This document shows, piece by piece, positions 22,030 through 24,205 of a stretch of 24,205 nt of DNA. Numbering within the stretch: the stretch's first letter is position 1; each line of letters starts with the position of its first letter. The notes beneath the pieces were generated by a model, which had not been told where the DNA came from, did no database searches, and worked only from the letters and a program-made list of their open reading frames with translations. The stretch is from the NCBI GenBank assembly GCA_902467875.1, contig CABQWP010000029.1:1-24205 (forward strand). The letters run 5' to 3'. The DNA comes from an uncultured Collinsella sp. (lineage in GTDB: Bacteria; Actinomycetota; Coriobacteriia; Coriobacteriales; Coriobacteriaceae). The translations under genes were made by a program, and so were the position numbers.

Positions 22030-22839
22030 ATGTCTCGTCTGCACCTTCATATCCTCGGCAGTGGCTCTAAAGGCAACTGCGCACTCATCGAGGGCCCGCA
22101 GGGGCTCATTATGGTCGATGACGGACTGTCTCGCCGCGAGACATTAAAGCGCATGGCAGAACTGGGGCTCTCGACAGACAACGTCTCGGCTCTTCTCATT
22201 ACTCATGAGCATAGCGATCACATCAAGGGCCTCGATGTCTGGTGCAAGCACTGGCACGGCCCCCTCTTTGCCAGCAGGGGCACTCTTTCGAACAAAGAAA
22301 ATCTTTCGCATCTGCCTGTCGAGGAATTCGATCCCGGCGACGCCCTATCCATTGCCGGCATCCACGTGCAAACCTACTCAACATCACACGATGTCATCAA
22401 TCCAGTCGGTTATCGATTCGACGCCCTCGATGATTCCATCGGCTTTGCCACCGACACCGGAGAGCTATCGAGCCAAGCCATGAACACCCTCAAAGATTGT
22501 CGAGTCCTCGCGCTCGAAAGCAACCACGATGTGACCATGCTGCGCGAGGGAGAATATCCCCGCTTTCTTCAGGAGCGCATCCTGTCTGCAAGGGGACACC
22601 TCTCCAACAGCCAAGCCGCCGAAGCCGCGCGCGAACTTGTTACAGATCGCACCGAACAGCTCATTGCCATGCATATCAGCCAAGATAACAATCGTCCGAG
22701 CCTTACCGTCAAAAGCTATGCCAAAGCTCTGGCCGCAACCCTGGATGACGAGGTCGGCAGCTCCGCAACCCTTCTCCAAGGATCGCGAAAACTCTCGATA
22801 CGCCCTGCGAGTCAGTATCAACCGGCAACCATTCAATAG
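22030..22839 (+). CDS. MBL-fold metallo-hydrolase, YycJ/WalJ-like
   Basis: This 269-aa cytosolic metallo-beta-lactamase-fold protein begins with HILGSGSKGNCALI, typical of the YycJ/WalJ group. It has the metal motif HEHSDH (59-64), TSHDV, ATDTGELS, ESNHD, ARGHLSN and MHIS. WalJ has been linked with the WalRK cell-wall regulators and with DNA-end processing in firmicutes; here it is not next to a two-component system. No good ribosome binding site precedes the ATG, and the likely -10 box is only 11 bases upstream, so the message may be nearly leaderless. The C-terminal ~20 residues after LSIRPA are likely disordered. Confidence 0.9.
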   Translation: MSRLHLHILGSGSKGNCALIEGPQGLIMVDDGLSRRETLKRMAELGLSTDNVSALLITHEHSDHIKGLDVWCKHWHGPLFASRGTLSNKENLSHLPVEEFDPGDALSIAGIHVQTYSTSHDVINPVGYRFDALDDSIGFATDTGELSSQAMNTLKDCRVLALESNHDVTMLREGEYPRFLQERILSARGHLSNSQAAEAARELVTDRTEQLIAMHISQDNNRPSLTVKSYAKALAATLDDEVGSSATLLQGSRKLSIRPASQYQPATIQ

Positions 22840-22850
22840 ACTGTCCTAAA

Positions 22851-22892
22851 CAACAAAAAGGGCCGGGAATCGCTTCCCAGCCCCTTTTGTTG
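22851..22892. terminator. Bidirectional terminator
   Basis: CAACAAAAAGGG pairs with CCCTTTTGTTG, and CGGGAA with TTCCC(A)G, around TCGC, with one mismatch. It lies between the convergent MBL (plus) and hsp20 (minus) genes. Confidence 0.85.
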
Positions 22893-22921
22893 TCTTTTAA
22901 TAGCGAAGAACACCAACGAAG

Positions 22922-23353
22922 TTATTCGATGGAGATCTTCGTAACGTTCTTCTTCTCGACGATCTTGGGAACCGTAACGGTCAGGATGCCGTCAGCGTAC
23001 TTAGCCGAGAGGCCCTCGCTCGAAGCGTCCTTAAGATACACGCCACGCGTCGCGCTGTACGAGCTGAACTCCTTCTGCAGGAAGTTCTTGCCCTCGTTCT
23101 CCTCGTCTTCCTCGACATTCACGCTAATGGACAGACGGCCCTCGTTAAGCTCGACATCGATATCGTCCTTGGCGACGCCGGTCAGATAAGCCTTGACCTC
23201 ATAGCCATCGCCCTTATCCTCAACGTCAACGGGGAACGCCTTAGAGGCAATCGAGCTGTTCGCTAGGTCGCTCATATCATCAAACAGATCGAACAGCGAG
23301 CTTGCAGAGGGACGAACGCCAAAAACCGAACGATAAGGAACCATGCTTGCCAT
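22922..23353 (-). CDS. Small heat shock protein, Hsp20 family
   Basis: This ATP-independent cytosolic chaperone of 143 aa holds unfolding proteins. The alpha-crystallin domain starts at FPVDVEDKGDGYEV (about 40) and ends with the signature GLSAKYADGILTVTVPK. A C-terminal ISI (in KISIE) fits the I-x-I oligomerisation motif. The start at 23353 has AAGGAG 8 bases upstream; the open frame to 23488 lies in the leader and is rejected. Control may act at two levels: a HAIR-like inverted repeat further upstream and a hairpin that pairs with the ribosome binding site. Confidence 0.95.
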   Translation of the reverse strand: MASMVPYRSVFGVRPSASSLFDLFDDMSDLANSSIASKAFPVDVEDKGDGYEVKAYLTGVAKDDIDVELNEGRLSISVNVEEDEENEGKNFLQKEFSSYSATRGVYLKDASSEGLSAKYADGILTVTVPKIVEKKNVTKISIE

Positions 23354-23359
23354 GTTTAC

Positions 23360-23377
23360 CACTCCTTTATAGGACTG
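23360..23377 (-). promoter_or_regulatory. Hairpin covering the hsp20 ribosome binding site (possible RNA thermometer)
   Basis: In the message, CAGUCCU (from 23377 to 23371) can pair with AGGAGUG (23366 to 23360) around an AUAA loop: six pairs and one G-G opposition. The paired segment holds the AGGAG ribosome binding site. ROSE-type thermometers also use a G-G pair opposite the ribosome binding site in Hsp20 leaders. Only the primary sequence supports this. Confidence 0.4.
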
Positions 23378-23419
23378 CCGAGTCATCTTCCAGGTGACTG
23401 GGACTTCTTTTGACGCTCT

Positions 23420-23448
23420 TATATATGCCCACCCAGTGCTCATATATA
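23420..23448. other. AT-rich inverted repeat in the hsp20 leader
   Basis: TATATATG (23420-23427) and CATATATA (23441-23448) can form an 8-bp stem around a 13-base loop, either in the 5' leader or overlapping the promoter of hsp20. Confidence 0.4.
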
Positions 23449-23490
23449 CATCGACTATAAAGTTTTTTGAGTCCAGTACTATAAGCATAT

Positions 23491-23509
23491 CTAAGTGCGT
23501 ATGACTTAG
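23491..23509. promoter_or_regulatory. HAIR-like inverted repeat (possible HspR site)
   Basis: CTAAGT-N7-ACTTAG matches the layout of the HspR operator HAIR (CTTGAGT-N7-ACTCAAG) in spacing and in the AGT/ACT inner ends, but differs in the middle of each arm. It lies 138 bases upstream of the hsp20 start. Confidence 0.4.
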
Positions 23510-23525
23510 GTTTTAGGAAGGTTAA

Positions 23526-23561
23526 GGTTCTTTGAACCAGAGCTTAAATACCGAGTATGTC
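23526..23561 (+). promoter_or_regulatory. Possible promoter of the leader ORF and small protein gene
   Basis: TTGAAC (23532-23537) and TATGTC (23556-23561) are 18 bases apart. GGTTC/GAACC (23526-23530/23534-23538) forms a small palindrome over the -35 box. Confidence 0.35.
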
Positions 23562-23589
23562 CCCAGCTACAAATAACAAGGGGCTTACA

Positions 23590-23622
23590 ATGAGCGCGTA
23601 CACGTTGTTGGTAACGAGCTAA
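23590..23622 (+). CDS. Ten-codon leader ORF
   Basis: The frame encodes MSAYTLLVTS and then stops. AAGGGG lies 6 bases before its ATG, a strong ribosome binding site. Its stop codon TAA overlaps the next gene's ribosome binding site (TAAAGGG), and the next ATG follows 8 bases later. It could be a coupling or attenuation peptide. No run of one amino acid codon points to a specific signal. Confidence 0.45.
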   Translation: MSAYTLLVTS

Positions 23623-23630
23623 AGGGCATC

Positions 23631-24098
23631 ATGGACGACCAAAACCAGAACAAAATGTTTATGCCGACGCAGGGGGAAGATACTTCCACGCAGCCGCCAC
23701 GGTTCCATCGTCCCCACATCTCGCAAGAGCCCATTAATGATCCGGAGCCCGAGTATGTGACGAGAAATCGATATCAAACACTCGAGGATGCCCAAACGGG
23801 GCGTAAACATATGGGCGTCGCCTCGGGAGACCCTGTATATCTGAAAGACGCACCATTATCTAAAAACAGCGCAGCTAGTGATGAGCCGATGAAAGCATCC
23901 GCCACTCATCAACAAAGAGGTCCTCGACCAAAGCAAACCTTGACGCATTCGGCTCGCTATCTCGAAACGCCAAAACAGGGAAAATCAATCTTCGTTTCAT
24001 CAAGTAAACGACGCAAGCGGCATCGACTGACAATCCTGCTTTTGATCATTGTGGCCATAGCAGTTGCCCTTGTTATTCGATTTATCTTCTTTAAATAA
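23631..24098 (+). CDS. Small protein with C-terminal membrane anchor, unknown function
   Basis: I do not recognise this 155-aa protein. Residues 1-125 are polar, Pro/Gln/Lys-rich and probably disordered. A basic patch (KRRKRHR) precedes one hydrophobic segment at about 132-153, which ends in FFK. This gives a tail-anchor-like layout with the N-terminus most likely in the cytosol. AAAGGG lies 4 bases before the ATG. It follows the tiny leader ORF and is not in an operon with anything else visible. It resembles the small single-TM proteins of coriobacteria only in a general way. Codon use is more AT-rich than its neighbours. Confidence 0.7.
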   Translation: MDDQNQNKMFMPTQGEDTSTQPPRFHRPHISQEPINDPEPEYVTRNRYQTLEDAQTGRKHMGVASGDPVYLKDAPLSKNSAASDEPMKASATHQQRGPRPKQTLTHSARYLETPKQGKSIFVSSSKRRKRHRLTILLLIIVAIAVALVIRFIFFK

Positions 24099-24162
24099 AG
24101 GCTCAATACCAAAAACGATAAGATCGTCTGGTGTAATAGAGTCATTTACGCCCCATAAACGC

Positions 24163-24198
24163 AAAAAAGGGGGAGGCCGCGAGGCCTCCCCCCCCCCC
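24163..24198 (-). terminator. Terminator of a leftward gene beyond the window, with C-tract
   Basis: GGGGGAGGCC (24169-24178) and GGCCTCCCCC (24183-24192) form a 10-bp stem with a GCGA loop. On minus, TTTTTTGCG follows, so it serves a leftward gene outside the window and perhaps also the small protein gene. The right arm runs into 11 consecutive C (24188-24198). Confidence 0.75.
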
Positions 24199-24205
24199 GA
24201 GTCAC

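Noticed and set aside
23354..23488. 45-residue N-terminal extension of Hsp20
   Set aside because: It would translate the regulatory leader. AAGGAG precedes the ATG at 23353, which gives normal Hsp20 length.

Overview
The window reads as a contiguous piece of a GC-rich bacterial chromosome. Gene content, a Tat-type lipoprotein, an EF-G-like paralogue and several GGGACAG-containing dispersed repeats fit an actinobacterium of the class Coriobacteriia, probably Collinsella or a close relative. That placement is an inference from gene families and from my recollection of such repeats; no marker gene here settles the species. Most of the window is housekeeping.

Left part (1-5.2 kb): glmS (minus) diverges from a LacI-family regulator (plus). 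The regulator converges on a HAD phosphatase (minus), which diverges from larE (plus). The glmS/lacI gap carries a three-half-site palindromic operator candidate and two REP-like units. A 20-bp-arm hairpin separates the convergent lacI and HAD genes.

Accessory-looking part (5.2-7.5 kb): a 566-aa AlbA_2/Schlafen-type ATP-binding protein with two C-terminal winged helices is transcribed leftward. It starts directly below about ten copies of a TTTAGAGAGA motif within 191 bp, overlapping its own promoter and ribosome binding site. The gene and its array lie between two directly repeated copies of a ~47-bp dispersed repeat. This is the best candidate here for something undescribed: a self-regulated, possibly cassette-like locus.

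Middle (7.6-15.2 kb): a membrane-anchored or secreted DNA/RNA nuclease, a divergent EF-G-like GTPase with altered G motifs, and a three-gene polar amino acid ABC importer in overlapping order (binding lipoprotein, permease, ATPase). The importer has a clear promoter and a 20-bp palindrome in its leader. Then come a 139-bp nested foldback element and an RlmD/TrmA-type rRNA methyltransferase.

Right part (15.2-24.2 kb): a PHP phosphatase and a PLP aminotransferase (both minus), a REP-like perfect hairpin, and the common tilS-hpt-ftsH cluster (minus). tilS diverges over only 48 bp from a WalJ/YycJ-like metallo-hydrolase. After these come a small heat shock protein with a HAIR-like site and a hairpin that could hide its ribosome binding site, and a small unrecognised C-terminally anchored protein preceded by a 10-codon leader ORF. 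The same -10 hexamer, TACAAT, recurs in front of six genes.
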